A stretch of 64,000 nucleotides of DNA from positions 823,049,896 to 823,113,895 of the forward strand of contig NC_081414.1 of NCBI RefSeq assembly GCF_030272615.1, given 5' to 3'. Made by a program: the position numbers and the translations under genes. The DNA is from Cryptomeria japonica. Taxonomy: Eukaryota; Streptophyta; Pinopsida; Cupressales; Cupressaceae. This document shows, in pieces, positions 24,211 to 36,677 of this stretch (position 1 is the stretch's first letter; each line of letters opens with the position of its first letter). The notes beneath the pieces were generated by a model. That model saw only the letters and a list, made by a program, of their open reading frames with translations, was not told the origin of the DNA and made no database searches.

Positions 24211-26914
24211 TCCAAACACCAAAAAGATCAACTTTTTTTTTTAAACCAATAACATGTTTGAATGTTGAAAATGTCACACAGGTTGCACTTTTGACACTGT
24301 TTTGGTGCGTTTGACATTATTTTGGCGCTATTCACTCTGTTTCAGTGTTTTTCCCTTCTCTGTCTTTCCCTTTCTTTTAGTGCGTTTGTGTTAAATAGTG
24401 CCTCTGTTCAAACGCAGACTAGCGCTATTGTAACAAAACGTTGTACAAATCACCTTGTAACCAAAAAAAATAAAAAAATTAGGCTTGTAGAAGCCCACCA
24501 AATAGGCGGATTTTCTTAACTATTTTTCTCTTTTGTGCAGATTTAAATTAGATTAAAAAGTAGATTTATATTTTTTACTAACTTGTTTTTTGAAGTTGGT
24601 TTTAAAAATGAATTCACTTTTTATTTTGGTTTAAAATTAACTTCACATTTCAAATTTGGGCTTTTAAAAAAAGAATCACACATTTGTTTGGGGCTCTTAA
24701 AAAGAATTTCATTGTTCCAAGGTAAAAAGAACCACAAACTTATACAAAAACAACTTTTTTTTTTTTTTTTTTTTGCAAGTTAGGAAACAAACTTCGTTTT
24801 GGTGCTTAAAATCAACAAGGCAAATTTTATTTCTTGCATCAAGATAAAACTCACAATCGACACTTCCATTTTTGGTGCAAATAAAATTCACAATCAACTT
24901 GTCTCATTTTCAAAGCAATTTTACTTCATGCAAACGTGTTTTTCATTAAGTTGACCAGGATTTTCAAATTCTAGTTTACTCAAACAATTGCCTTTGAAAA
25001 TTAAAAAGAACACCATGATTGTTGGAGCAACATCTCCAAATAGTTAGATCACATTGCAATGATAGATTAAAAAGAACAAGTGTTTTTCGTGCTTGGCACA
25101 CTTGTGCAAAGAGTTGGTTGAGTGGTCCTACTTCTAACACACACTATCCTCTCCCTTGGCTTTCGTGGTCCTAGGTGCAAGAGAAAAGTGTTAGTAACAC
25201 TCAAAATTTTATCTTTTTAAGAGAGGCCTGCCAAGAGACACATCACTCTTGGGAATGACCTTGAGCGGTAAATCCTTCGAGCCGCTATAGAAATCAGGTG
25301 TGAGTGAAAGCTGTAGCCTTGGGTATAGCTGTTCCTACAGTGTAACTGGCCGAAAGGACAAATGGGCCCCACCACCAGTTACAAGGCTCTTAAGTGAGTC
25401 ACTGTAGAATGAACTTATGTCCAAAAACATTGAACATGACTAAACATCTTTAAAGTAGTAGACCACCCATTCTATTGATTGAGGATATTTGAGATATAAT
25501 TTAGTGCAAGAGCATAGATGGTTTTGCTCCCAAGATACTCACCATACATATTTCCTTGAGTAGAAACATAGCTTTTTGAAAAGTCACTTGTGGCTTGATA
25601 AAAGTGGTGACTCCCCTATCATAGGGATCATCTATTTGTTATGCTCATGCAAGACTTAGTATATCACATCCTTACCTGCCACGGCGAGATTCATAAGGTA
25701 TGTAGTACCAAAGTCGAAGAAATATCAAGATGTGGGCTAAATTTATCACAACTGGCCATTTGACCTTAGGGATAAAAAGTGTTTGAAGTGTGTTCGTTTT
25801 AAAGACCAAGTGCAAATTGAGCCGACTTCAGGCTTTGGAAATACACCTTAAAATACATCTAAAGGAAGGGTCAAAAACAAGTCCAAGGATTGGGTTGATC
25901 TAGACCCATATTCATTTGTGCCTTTGAGGCAACATTCTTGTGTTTGTGTGCTTTCTTTGTTTCCTTGTCAAAGAAAAATCAGAAAATCAATCCCAAAAAC
26001 ACAGTATTCATCCAACATTTCTCAAAAACAAACAAAAATACCAAAAACAAAGTACAAACAACAAAGAGACAAAATTTATGACCATTCTTCACATCTTGCG
26101 AAAGAAGAAGTGTCATCAGAATATTACCTTGAAAAGAAGACCATTAAGCTCAAAGGCTTTGATCAAAAGGAGGAAATTCTTCTATCTCAATAGACAAATC
26201 TTTGTCTCACATAGAGTCTTTCTACATCGCATGCATCTCTATCTTCAAGGTAAAACAAATGAGTTTGATTCCGAATCATTGAACCACAGAGCTTTTATGC
26301 AATATAGAGCTCTGAGTTATCACAAAAATCAAGGAGGAAAGATTAATCCCAACTTCTTCCCAAACATCTGTATCACCTACAACACAGCTCGAGAAATGCC
26401 ACCAACGCCTGAAAGGGAAGAAGTAGAGTTTGTTCCATTTGTAACACAAAGTTTTTATTGAAGTTGAAAACAAAACATCCATCATCTCATTCATACATCA
26501 TTATTCCATCATCAATTCATCCCAAAACTCTCAAAACATTAAGAGGTTCTTGTCCCAAGTTCTCTTTTAGATATTGCTTGAAATCAAACACATCACATCA
26601 CTTTTTAGATTGTTTCTACATCTAGGATAAGCTCATCCTAAGAGACACATCTACGCAGGTTAAAACTAGTTCATGAGTGAATCCTCTCATTGCTAGGTAG
26701 TCTAAATCTGTAACACATCTCAGATTTCTCTACACCTTATCACATCCAAAATCTATCAAAACAAGCAAGCAATTCAAAGAAGGAATTTCGGTTACATCTA
26801 TCTCAAAGTGCTAGAGATCTACATACAAACACAAATCACCAACCATCAATCTTTCATTTCATCAACAACTCATCATCATCTTCAATCAACTTCAAAACCA
26901 AACTTGTAAACAAA
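24211..26914 (+). other. long untranslated leader of the Tat element
   Basis: 2.7 kb between primer site and gag. It contains AT-rich spacer, a T17 run near 24757 and several ATG-started short frames. The longest, 25940-26461, is listed separately. Long leaders are usual in Tat elements. Confidence 0.6.
25940..26461 (+). CDS. leader frame of unknown function
   Basis: 173 codons in the same frame as gag. It is Lys/Ser/His-rich, without a domain I recognise, and ends in a stop 453 bases before the gag ATG. Some Tat/Ogre elements carry an extra frame before gag, so this could be a remnant. Its low-complexity first half also fits a chance open stretch. The first Met is within an overlapping alternative frame (25918), so the start is uncertain. 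Confidence 0.25.
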   Translation: MFVCFLCFLVKEKSENQSQKHSIHPTFLKNKQKYQKQSTNNKETKFMTILHILRKKKCHQNITLKRRPLSSKALIKRRKFFYLNRQIFVSHRVFLHRMHLYLQGKTNEFDSESLNHRAFMQYRALSYHKNQGGKINPNFFPNICITYNTAREMPPTPEREEVEFVPFVTQSFY

Positions 26915-29149
26915 ATGGCTCAAACCCGATCCCGATCAAGGCAACGAGAAATAGAAATTGAGGAAGAAGAGGACAACCTCAATGAATTTCAAGAAGCACT
27001 TGGAGGAAATGTGAATGACGAAAACCCAAGTACTCCCACTCCTGCAACAATAGAGAGGGCCCAGCATAACCCTCTCTTTAACAGACTGTTTGACGAAATA
27101 CTCAGGAGTAATGCGGATGCTCACTTCTTAAAACTCGCTCAAGAAGGAGCCAAACTCCCCTCCGACTTTGATCTTGCCCAATTAAGACATGCATCAGAAA
27201 GACAAAGTCACCATGAGGAGGAAAGAGGTAGAGATCACATCAGATATAACATTCCTCGAGGTAACCCACCACCTCCTCCTCCAAATGAAATGGAGATGTT
27301 GCGGCAACAAGTTGAGAATCTCGCCCAACAACTTCATAGTGGTGTTAAGACCAATCAATTCTCACTTAACGACATCTGTCCCTATCCGTTTGATAGGAAT
27401 CTTTATATGCCACCCTTTCCACGCGGGTTTGAAACACCCAAATTTGAAAAATATAGAGGAAAGGGGGATCCCCGTGATCATGTCCGAGAATTTCATTCTG
27501 CTTGTCTTGAAGTGGCTTATGAGGACACATACCTAATGCGCCCTTTTCCCCAAAGCTTGGGAGGAACAACCACATCATGGTTTTCCCGACTTCCAGGTGG
27601 CATTAGAACATTTGAGGAACTCATCCAGAAGTTCCTATCTCATTACTCTTATAACATTGAACGCGACATCACCATGGCTGATCTGTGCAATACCAAACAA
27701 AAACCAGGTGAACTATTCTCAGTATTCCTGCAACGATGGCGCCAAATGTCTAGCAGACGTTCTCTTCAGTTACCTGAACGAGAACTAGTGGAAATTTTCA
27801 TTTCCAACTTAAACGAAGAAATGGAATTTCACCTGGATGTCAAAGACACAGACTCCTTTAACGATATGATCACCAAAGGTATAAAATGTGAAAGGGCACT
27901 CATCAAGAAAGGACTCATCAAAATCTTTAATGAACCAAAAGATGGTCCTCGCCCGCGATTCAATAGTGATAAACCAAACTTCTGGAACAAGAATAAGAAT
28001 ATCGTCAACGATGGGGTTGTGGATGCTCGAACTATCCAAAATGCACAACCTGTGGTTCGGTTTGCAGGACAAAATCCTCCACCTCAAAATAACACAAATG
28101 TTCCTCCTAATCAAGGTTGCATCACATCTCAGGATGAACCAAGACCTTGTCCACAAAAACAAAAATGTACATACACTCCCTTAGGGGAACCCATTGAAAC
28201 AGTGTTGCGACAACTCCTTTCTCAGAATTTGGTCACTCTACCTAGACTATCCAACTATGAGCCTCAGGTCAAACCAGCATGGTGGAGAGATACTGAACAA
28301 TGTGAGTTCCATCAAGGACGAGGACACAAGACAAGTAATTGTCACCGATTGAAGGATCTCATTCAAGATCTTATTGATCGAGGAGAAATTGAAATTGAAG
28401 GACATGACCCAAAAACGACCAATAATGATCATCTCATGTTCAAGGATCCACTTCCATCACCAGATCAAAGGGGTCCTTCCATTTCCCGGCGAGGCACTGA
28501 TACCACTGACTATACGCAGGCTGCGTATAACTACACTGTAAATCACCTATATGATGCCAGTGAACAAGTTGCAACTATAACCTTCAAAAATCCCAACTCC
28601 AATTGCAATGTTGTTACGCGTCGCGGCAAAGTTACCATAAAGGCAGCTCCACAAGGCACCACCTCCATCCCAAAGCAATATAACCTTGTGGAACAATTAG
28701 ACAAAACCCCTGCGCTCATATCCATTTTAGAGCTATTACGCCTATCGCCATCTCATAAAACAATCTTGGATCAAGCACTCCAAGATGCGTCAGTCCCTGC
28801 AAACCTGAACACGGACCAATTTCAAGCCATGGTTGGAAATCTAAAGTCATCACCTTGTCTCACTTTTTCTGAAAGTGACAACTCTTCATTCCAACAACCT
28901 CATAACGCCTCACTCCACATTGAAGGCTTTGTCAACCAACACAGGATCAAGCGAGTCTTGATCAATAATGGAGCAGGCCTAAACATTTGTACACTACAAT
29001 TGGTCACAGCATTGGGATATGCAATAGAATCAATGGATCCTCGTAAGAAGATCACCATCAAAGCCTATGATGATGCAGAGCGTTCATCTAAAGGAGCTAT
29101 GGTCCTACCAATCCGAGTGGGCCCTGTGGTAAAACACATAATTTGTTAG
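26915..29149 (+). CDS. Tat element Gag and protease segment, 744 residues
   Basis: Structural precursor of the virus-like particle, with the protease region at its end. It opens MAQTRSRSRQREIEIEEEED at the first ATG after the leader. The gag domain spans about residues 165-300 (PKFEKYRGKGDPRDHVREFH, then FQ/LQRWR). A proline-rich stretch precedes a CEFHQGRGHKTSNCHRLKDL zinc-finger-like motif at about 463-480, typical of Tat gag. The protease active site near residue 684 reads LINNGAGLN: Asn (AAT, 28964-28966) stands where the catalytic Asp belongs, as in the family's D-N-G. A G-to-A change explains it. The frame ends at TAG 29147-29149, probably from CAG, where the family protein continues. 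The Gag part could still be made; the protease would be inactive. Confidence 0.85.
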   Translation: MAQTRSRSRQREIEIEEEEDNLNEFQEALGGNVNDENPSTPTPATIERAQHNPLFNRLFDEILRSNADAHFLKLAQEGAKLPSDFDLAQLRHASERQSHHEEERGRDHIRYNIPRGNPPPPPPNEMEMLRQQVENLAQQLHSGVKTNQFSLNDICPYPFDRNLYMPPFPRGFETPKFEKYRGKGDPRDHVREFHSACLEVAYEDTYLMRPFPQSLGGTTTSWFSRLPGGIRTFEELIQKFLSHYSYNIERDITMADLCNTKQKPGELFSVFLQRWRQMSSRRSLQLPERELVEIFISNLNEEMEFHLDVKDTDSFNDMITKGIKCERALIKKGLIKIFNEPKDGPRPRFNSDKPNFWNKNKNIVNDGVVDARTIQNAQPVVRFAGQNPPPQNNTNVPPNQGCITSQDEPRPCPQKQKCTYTPLGEPIETVLRQLLSQNLVTLPRLSNYEPQVKPAWWRDTEQCEFHQGRGHKTSNCHRLKDLIQDLIDRGEIEIEGHDPKTTNNDHLMFKDPLPSPDQRGPSISRRGTDTTDYTQAAYNYTVNHLYDASEQVATITFKNPNSNCNVVTRRGKVTIKAAPQGTTSIPKQYNLVEQLDKTPALISILELLRLSPSHKTILDQALQDASVPANLNTDQFQAMVGNLKSSPCLTFSESDNSSFQQPHNASLHIEGFVNQHRIKRVLINNGAGLNICTLQLVTALGYAIESMDPRKKITIKAYDDAERSSKGAMVLPIRVGPVVKHIIC

Positions 29150-30319
29150 GTTTTGGACCTTCCTCTGCCATATAATCTATTATTAGGGAGACCTTGGATA
29201 CATGCCATGCAAGCCGTTCCATCTACCTACCATCAATGTATCAAGTTCCCACATAACGGTGCAGAGATCACAATCCTGGGCGATGCAAATCCCTTCGCAT
29301 TTTGCCATAATATCAGCCATCAACCGGAGATTACTGTTCCTAATAATAGGGAAGCTATTTCTTCCACATCATATGTAAATCCCGCCTCTCTTGCCAGTTC
29401 AAACACTCCTATACCCAAGCAAGAAAAGCTTAAGATGAAAGTCGCAGAGGAAGGTCCTGGAGAATACAACTTAAGTCAGCTCTTTTGTGTGGGACAAATG
29501 CCCACTTCTCCTAGAACACATGGTAAACCACAACAGTTACTCCAGCAACCACTAATCACACCTGCATGTGCCTTGATGCCTTTCATCCTTGGAAAGAGTC
29601 AAGAGGAAGAGACACAAGATGAGGACATAGCGGAATGGATCTATAAAGATCCCATCACCACTGAAAAACCGCAAGTTACACTTCCTACGGAACAGTATGG
29701 TAAAGGCCTCCTCATTATGCAAAGAATGGGGTATGATGGCCAGAGTGCTTTGGGATCCTGCAAACAAGGACGACATGAACCGCTACTGCCAGAGTTCAAG
29801 CCCAAAGGTAATACAGGCCTAGGCTTTGAAAAAGAAGTCCTTCTTAAACTCAAATTCAAAGGCAAAACCAGCAAACCATTTTGCCCACCTACTGCAAAGA
29901 GGACACCTTTCATAATCAAAGCACCGTCAAGCCATATCCCCACTGCCCCATCGAGGCTCACAAACCCAACACCACCATCTATAATACCAAACATCCCACC
30001 AATCGAACCAATACTCCCATCCGCAGCACCCATCACATCAATAATACCAGTAGCAGCAGCAACTCTATCAAAACCCGCAGCAGCATCTATGGCACCGACA
30101 GTATCAGCAAAAGCAACTGAGTCAATATTACCACTACTCCTTGTGCCAGATTCCTTGATCGCCACCAAACTTCCTGCAACACCGATTACTACAAAGGTCC
30201 ATAAACCAATCACGCCTGCAGTATTCAACTCCAGCGACATCCCAGTATGGTATAGCAATCGGATGCTAGAAAGTGATTCAGAGACTGACTCACATGAGTG
30301 GGAATTTGATTCTGTATAG
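29150..30319 (+). pseudogene. Tat polyprotein segment: protease end, G-patch, linker
   Basis: Same frame as gag. It resumes with [18 protein letters not shown], the usual end of a gypsy aspartic protease (LG.PW). At about 29694-29835 it carries a G-patch: [11 protein letters not shown] then NTGLGFE. This glycine-rich RNA-interaction motif is known from some Tat and retroviral proteases. A Pro/Ala/Thr-rich linker follows (about 29880-30230). It ends at TAG 30317-30319, again explained by CAG. A 243-codon antisense frame on the other strand is a shadow of this linker. Confidence 0.82.
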
Positions 30320-31498
30320 CTTAACACTTCAGATGAGGAAGACACATCACCACCTCCGCCACGCAAAGACATCCCTGTTTACGGAGAAGCACAGATAAAA
30401 ACCACTTGGGTACCTGAGCTAGAAACATCTTCCACAGACCCTACGTCTCATCCTACGCCGGATTCTGACAGGGAAAGTACCATCAATGACCTTCACCACA
30501 CTGTCTTAACCCTCACTGATACATCTAACGAACTTAACTTAATCGATGAGGTAATGCCCATTATCCACCCTGAACTCATCGAATGGAATCAACCAAATCC
30601 CCCATGTCTTGACCTCTTCCAAAACGATGAGGCTATCATTGACTTTTTGGAATTAAGGGATAATCTACTAAGCGGGGATCACAAAGTTGGATTCACCATT
30701 GAACTTAATAGCGCAGCATACTTCGGGGTGGATGCCAAACCCTTCAGCTGCAAAAATATAACATTAAAACATGGATCTTCCAGTGAAAACCACACTGTGG
30801 CACTGTTTGATCCAACAAAAGTAAAAAGAAAGAGCGTATCCAACGGTGAAAACCTCTCTGAGGCGCCTGAGGATGAAGGGTTTGACATTCTCCCTGCTAA
30901 TACACAACAGGAACGATCAACGATCCTCATTGAGGAGACCAAAGAATACAATGTGGGGACTCCTGAAAACCCTCATATCATACATCTGGCATCTCTTCTC
31001 ACTCTAGAGGAACAGCCTCAATTTATCGAGTTCTTCCAGCAGCGCCAGATCAACTTGGCATGGTCATATGCAGACATGCCTGGGCTTGATCCAGATTTAG
31101 TCATGCATCATCTCACAGTAGCAAAAGGAGCCAAACCTGTCAAGCAGAAGCTTCGTAAGATGCATCCTCAGATTGCCATGCTAGTCAAAACAGAACTCAA
31201 GAAACTCCTAGATGTTGGTTTCATTAGACCAATTGATTACGCAGAATGGATCTCCAATATTGTGCCAGTCGGCAAACCAAAAGGGGGCATCCACATTTGT
31301 ACAGACTTCAGAGATCCGAATAAGGCATGTCCTAAGGATGACTTTCCCCTACCAAATATGGACATCATAGTGGATTTGACAGCAGGACATGCCATGCTTT
31401 CACTCATGGATGGCTTTTCAGGATACAATCAAATAAAGATCGCACCAGAGGACCAACATAAGACAACCTTCACATGTCCATGGGGCACATACTGCTAG
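30320..31498 (+). pseudogene. Tat reverse transcriptase, N-terminal half
   Basis: Same frame. The RT N-terminal part includes NLAWSYADMPGLDPDLVMHH, KLRKMHPQ, FIRPIDYAEWISNIVPVGK, the DFRDPNKACPKDDFPLPNMD motif with its Asp, and MDGFSGYNQIKIAPED. All are hallmark gypsy RT motifs and look intact. The frame stops at TAG 31496-31498, one residue before the conserved NVMPFGLKNAG motif. The family usually has Tyr or Trp at this place, so TAC, TAT or TGG became TAG. Confidence 0.88.
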
Positions 31499-32206
31499 AA
31501 TGTAATGCCTTTTGGTCTAAAGAATGCAGGAGCGACCTATCAAAGAGCAATGACCACCATCTTCCATGACATGATGCATACTATAATGGAAGATTATGTG
31601 GATGATTTACTAGCAAAATCACTTACTAGAGAAGGACATCTTCACATCTTAGATAAAATCTTTGATAGACTGGAACAATACCATGTTCGACTCAACCCAA
31701 AGAAATGTGTCTTCGGAGTGACCTCCGGGAAGCTTCTAGGATACATTGTCTCAAGCAAAGGCATTGAGGTCAATCCAGCAAAGGTTAAGGCAATAATGGA
31801 CATGCCACCTCCAAAGAATATCAGTCAACTAAGGACATTACAAGGGCGGCTTCAATCCATCCGAAGATTCATTGCACAATTGGCTGATAAGTGTCACCCA
31901 TTCACACACCTGCTACACAAGAACATCTGCTTTCAGTGGGATGCCAGATGCCAACAAGCATTTCAGATGCTTAAAGACTATCTCATGAATCCACCATTGT
32001 TGATGCCACTAGATCCAAGTAGACCATTGTTACTTTATATCTTAGTGACAAGTACAGCATTAGGTGTATTATTGGCACAACATAATGCAGAAGGAAAAGA
32101 GTGTGCTATTTACTACATCTCTCGCACACTGGTGGGCTATGAACTCAATTACACACCTATTGAGCGAGCTTGCCTAGCAGTAATCTTAGCAGCCACTAAA
32201 TTGTGA
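31499..32206 (+). pseudogene. Tat reverse transcriptase, palm, and RNase H start
   Basis: Same frame, directly after the TAG. It starts NVMPFGLKNAGATYQRAM and has the catalytic YVDD at 31595-31606, intact. RT thumb and connection follow, then RNase H from about 31929 (FQWDARCQQAF ... SRTLVGYELNYTPIE). It ends at TGA 32204-32206, probably from CGA (Arg), before HYLLTH. Without readthrough, RT cannot be made in one piece. Confidence 0.88.
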
Positions 32207-32710
32207 CACTATCTGTTGACACACAAGGTACAACTCATCGCAAAGATTGATCCACTCAAGTATTTACTCAGCAAAGCAGCATTGACAGGTCACTTGGCCA
32301 AATGGGTAATGATTCTAAGTGAATTTGATATTGAGTATGTAGATCGTAAAGCTATCAAAGGGCAGGTCATTGCAGATCAGTTGGCCGATGCACCTCTCAT
32401 AGGTGATCATCCTCTCATTTCCAATTTTCCAGATGAAGAGATATTCATGATTACAGAAGCACAGTCATGGAAATTATACTTTGATGGTTCATACACTAGG
32501 CACGGCTCGGGGGCAGGCATTCTGTTTATCACACCTCAAGGTGACAGCATCCTGGAGTCTTACAGGCTCACATTTCTATGCACAAACAACATAGCAGAAT
32601 ATGAGGCTTTGATCACAGGACTCAGATTAGCCATACAATGGAAATTAAAAGAATTGCAAGTATATGGCGATTCCCAACTAGTCATTCGACAAGCAACAGA
32701 TGAGTATTAG
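32207..32710 (+). pseudogene. Tat RNase H end and second (archaeal-type) RNase H
   Basis: Same frame. The first part finishes the gypsy RNase H (KYLLSKAALTGHLAKWVMIL). From about 32455 a second RNase H starts: WKLYFDGSYTRHGSGAGILF (first Asp), NNIAEYEALITGLRLA (Glu) and VYGDSQLVIRQ (Asp). The three carboxylates are kept. An additional RNase H of this kind marks the Tat clade. The frame stops at TAG 32708-32710, probably from CAG. Confidence 0.88.
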
Positions 32711-33217
32711 ACCAAAGATGATAAACTCATGCCATACAAGCAAATGGTGGACAATCTAAAGACATCATTTACTACTATCACTTTTGAGCAGATACCAAGA
32801 GATCAGAATCGAGCTGCTGACGCTATGGCTACCATCGCATCTCTACTAGATCTTCCACAGAATTCAACACGCTACGAGTTCTTGGTAGAACAACTTTGGA
32901 TCCCCGCTTATGATATCCCCGAATCTGAAATGATATGTTGCCTTGTTGGTTCTGAATCCCCATGGTACGGTGAGTTCTACACCTATCTCCGCGATCACAC
33001 CCTTCCTCCCAACCAATCAAATAACCAACGTAAAACCTTCATTCGCCAAACTGCTCGATATACCATTATTACCGAAACCCTATACCGACGTGGTCTTGAT
33101 GGTACTCTCCTTCGATGTCTAGAACAAGGTGAGATAACAAAGGCTTTGGAAGAGGTACATGAAGGAATTTGCGGGACTCACTCAAGTGGTCCATCACTAG
33201 CCAAGAAGATCATGTGA
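32711..33217 (+). pseudogene. Tat second RNase H end and integrase zinc domain
   Basis: Same frame. It completes the second RNase H (QIPRDQNRAADAMATIASLL, with the conserved R..N..AD). After a linker it enters the integrase HHCC zinc domain (EVHEGICGTHSSG at about 33154-33192). It ends at TGA 33215-33217, probably from CGA, before the conserved GYYWPSM. Confidence 0.85.
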
Positions 33218-34219
33218 GTTGGATATTATTGGCCATCTATGGAAAAGGATTCCTACTACTTTGTCAGGAAGTGCAAAAAATGTCAAGTTCATGGCGACCT
33301 AATACATGCACCAGCTCAAGAACTACAACCAATCACAACACCATGGCCTTTTTGTCAATGGGGTCTTGATCTTGTGGGTAAAATCCATCCATCTTCATCC
33401 AATGGCCATAAATTCATTATTACCGCCACCGAATATTTCACCAAGTGGATCGAAGCTGTTCCACTTACCCAAGTCACCGGCAAGCAGATCACCTCATTCA
33501 TCCTCAATTACATCATCTGCCGGTATGGTGTGCCCATGTCCATTGTCACAGATAATGGTCTTCCTTTCAAAAATCAGGATGTTCGTGAGCTTTGTGAGAA
33601 ATTTCATATCCAACACCGCTTTTCCACTCCCTATTACCCACAAGGCAATGGTCAGGCTGAAGCATCCAATAAAAACATATTGAGAATCCTAAAGAAGACA
33701 GTCAATGATGCCGGTCGTGATTGGCATGTTCAATTGAATCCAGCATTATGGGCATATCGAACTAGCATTCGAACCCCTACAGGTGCAACTCCTTATTCAT
33801 TGGTCTATGGTGTAGAAGCTATCTTGCCTATTGAGGTCGAGATACCATCACTACGGGTTTCCTTGCACAATCTCATTGATGATGAAGCTTACAGAGTCTC
33901 ACGTCTTCAGGACTTAGAGTTACTTGATGAGAAGCGACAAGCTGCATACAACCATCTCAAAGCCTATCAGCAGCGCATGAGCAGAAGCTACAATCACCGA
34001 GTTAGACCTCGTACATTTGAGGTAGGTGATCTTGTTCTACGAGAGAATCCTCGCAACCAACCAAACCGAGAACATCAGGGCAAGTTTGAATCAAACTGGC
34101 TCGGCCCATATGTTGTCACTGCTGTATTCGGGTTTGGGGCATATCAGTTGGCTACATCAGACGGAGAACCGCTCGCAGAACCAATCAATAGCATGCACCT
34201 CAAACGGTTTTATACCTAA
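33218..34219 (+). pseudogene. Tat integrase core and C terminus
   Basis: Same frame. GYYWPSMEKD and CKKCQ finish the zinc domain. The catalytic core has D in QWGLDLVGKI, D in SIVTDNGLPF and E in GQAEASNKNIL, so all three acidic residues are present. A gypsy C-terminal region follows (NHRVRPRTFEVGDLVLRE, then FESNWLGPYVVTAV). No chromodomain is present. It ends with MHLKRFYT and the natural stop 34217-34219, which closes the polyprotein. Confidence 0.9.
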
Positions 34220-36677
34220 GGTGTACAGAGCATCAGGCTCCCTTGCATATCAGAAAATACCAAAAACATTCAGAAAAATGTCCTAAAGAAAATACAAAAA
34301 ACATTCAAAAAAGTAAAGAAAAAAAATCATGCATCCAAACAGTGAACAACCACTCCAGTGGCACCTTGGGTAAGTGCGATGGCGAAAACCTAGCAAACAG
34401 GTGCCACTCGTAAAGGCAATGGCTCCAGTATCTTCCAGGCTCGTTGTGATCCCATTCATACATACACACATCCATCCATCTAACCATGGCTTGTTATAAA
34501 TCTACAAATCCAAGAAAGTACTACATGCATCCTGCATCCCACTTTTTCATAAATCATGTCCAACTTGGGGGCAATGCCCTTACAATCTAGATGATGGAAG
34601 TGGATTCTACATTACTGGTGATTCATTGGCAAAAACATTCAAAAATGACTCACAAAATCCAAAAAACATTCAAAAACTATTACACAAAATCCAAAAACAT
34701 TTAAAACTATCTCACAAAATCCAAAAAACATTCAAAACACTTCAAAAAACCAAAAAATTCAAAAACAATACAAAATCCAAAAAACATAAAAAAAACATCA
34801 AAAATAAAACAAAAACATGGCAACACATTGTACATATTCATCCGATCAGATACAAAATACTCACACAAATGACCACTTATCACTCGACCAACACAATCGA
34901 CATCAACAATCCAAACTGTCTTCAACAAGGATGCATCCTTCCTTACCAAAACAAAGACAAAAGTGACATTTTCTTTGACAAGAAAATTATGTTAAGCTAT
35001 CAAATACTTGGTTGATTTGTGAGTACAATCGTTCGTTTATCTGTATCAGGATCTTGCAGCATTGTTTTGTATCATTTGCACATTATTTCCGATGAAGTTC
35101 TGGGGCATGTACTAATGGTGTCTACGTGGGAAGTTCACCAAGCTACGTGATCTTATGCCAAATGTAGTCATAGATCATTACGGCTTGCTGACTACAGCGT
35201 ATACCTCGACCATATGAGCATGAACCATTACCAAGGATCCTTATTCTTTATTCTTTATGTATATACTATTTGTTTGCAGGTACAATGCTCTTCCTTTGGT
35301 TCCTCCTACCTCGTCCAAACTGGATAAAGGTTTTCTTTCTTATTACGGTATGCACTTGTCTCAGGATATGATCAGCCTAAGATCAAGGAGGACGATCCAA
35401 GTCATGCATGAAAGGAGATAATCCTTGTCTGTTCTGCAAGCAATACTCAGGTCAACTTGATCCATTATATCAAGTTGCTTGTATTAACTTGCTATATCAA
35501 AATCCATGTAAGAAATACTTTGGTCATCTTGAATCTTTATGTCAAGTTGCTTGTATTTTCTTACAACATTTTAAAGCTCAATGATGAAAAATAAAGCACC
35601 ATGGATCATCATCTCATCTCATCTGTATATATTGCATTTCGTTGCATTCCACCCATCCATACATTCATAATAGATACATATCATGCATACATAGTCATAA
35701 TAATGCATACTCTATTTTCCTCTTCTTCCATAGGAATGAGTCATAGGTCCTCCATTTCTTCTAACATCGAACCCCCCCAACCCTCCCCATCTCAACAATC
35801 AACATCACATATCCTTCATCGTGTCCCAATCAACCTAATCAAGCCACGTTCATCACCATCCATCTCTAAATAGGAGGGATTGTGTTTCCTTTCCTAAGTC
35901 ATCCAATAAGCCAAGCAAGTTACTCTGTCTACACAAATACATCGACTCACACACACCTAGACTATCAACAGATACTCTGATCAAGTATCTTCAGGTCTCA
36001 ACAGGTAATCGATTATGGTAATCCTAGACTACATCAGGCATTTATCATAATGACCTAGTCTCAACGGGGCTGCCATGATTCCCCACAACCATCCATCACA
36101 CGCACATACTATCAATTGATCAACCAATCAAACACAATCCAACGGACAATTACATCAATTGTCTACATCTCAACGAGTATTTTGCTTCATATACCTTGAC
36201 TTCATCGGGCAATTACATCAATTGTCTAAGTCACCATCAGGTCACTTTGATTCACTTACTCAGACTTTATCATGTCCAAGCGACCAACTGACATCAACTG
36301 TCACGCTTTGACTTGACCGGGGCAATTCAACCGATTGCACCAGATTGTCCAACCAATTTTGATCAATTGTATAGCATCAATCCAAACCCCACACTACATC
36401 TGCTATGTATCTCTTGCATGACCTCAGGGTACTCACTGGCTTGTTGTTTCTTCATATTCACTCCATTTTCTCCTATTCTTTCATCATTAGTTCTAAATTC
36501 TTCTATTCTACCTCCCCTCCGCTTTGCATTCTTTTTTGAGAGATCGCCCGATTTTTCAAAATAAAATTCGGCCCATCTCTCGAGGGGGCATACCACCCAT
36601 TAAATTTACGTTTTATGGGGCATTTCTTCACACCTATTTTTCTTTCTTTGAAACGACGCGATAAACTACACCGTCTC
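34220..36677 (+). other. 2.5-kb non-coding tail of the Tat element
   Basis: No gene on either strand. At 34626-34810 it holds an A-rich run of CACAAAATCCAAAAAACATTCAAAA-type units (period about 25-30). The rest contains phrases with CATCAATTGTCTA repeated around 36140-36230. Unlike the older relative at 17241-20156, I see no plant mobile domain here. Confidence 0.65.

Noticed and set aside
29641-30372. 243-codon antisense frame in the Tat element
   Set aside because: It is opposite the Pro/Ala-rich linker of the polyprotein. The sense strand explains the sequence and no family matches the antisense protein.
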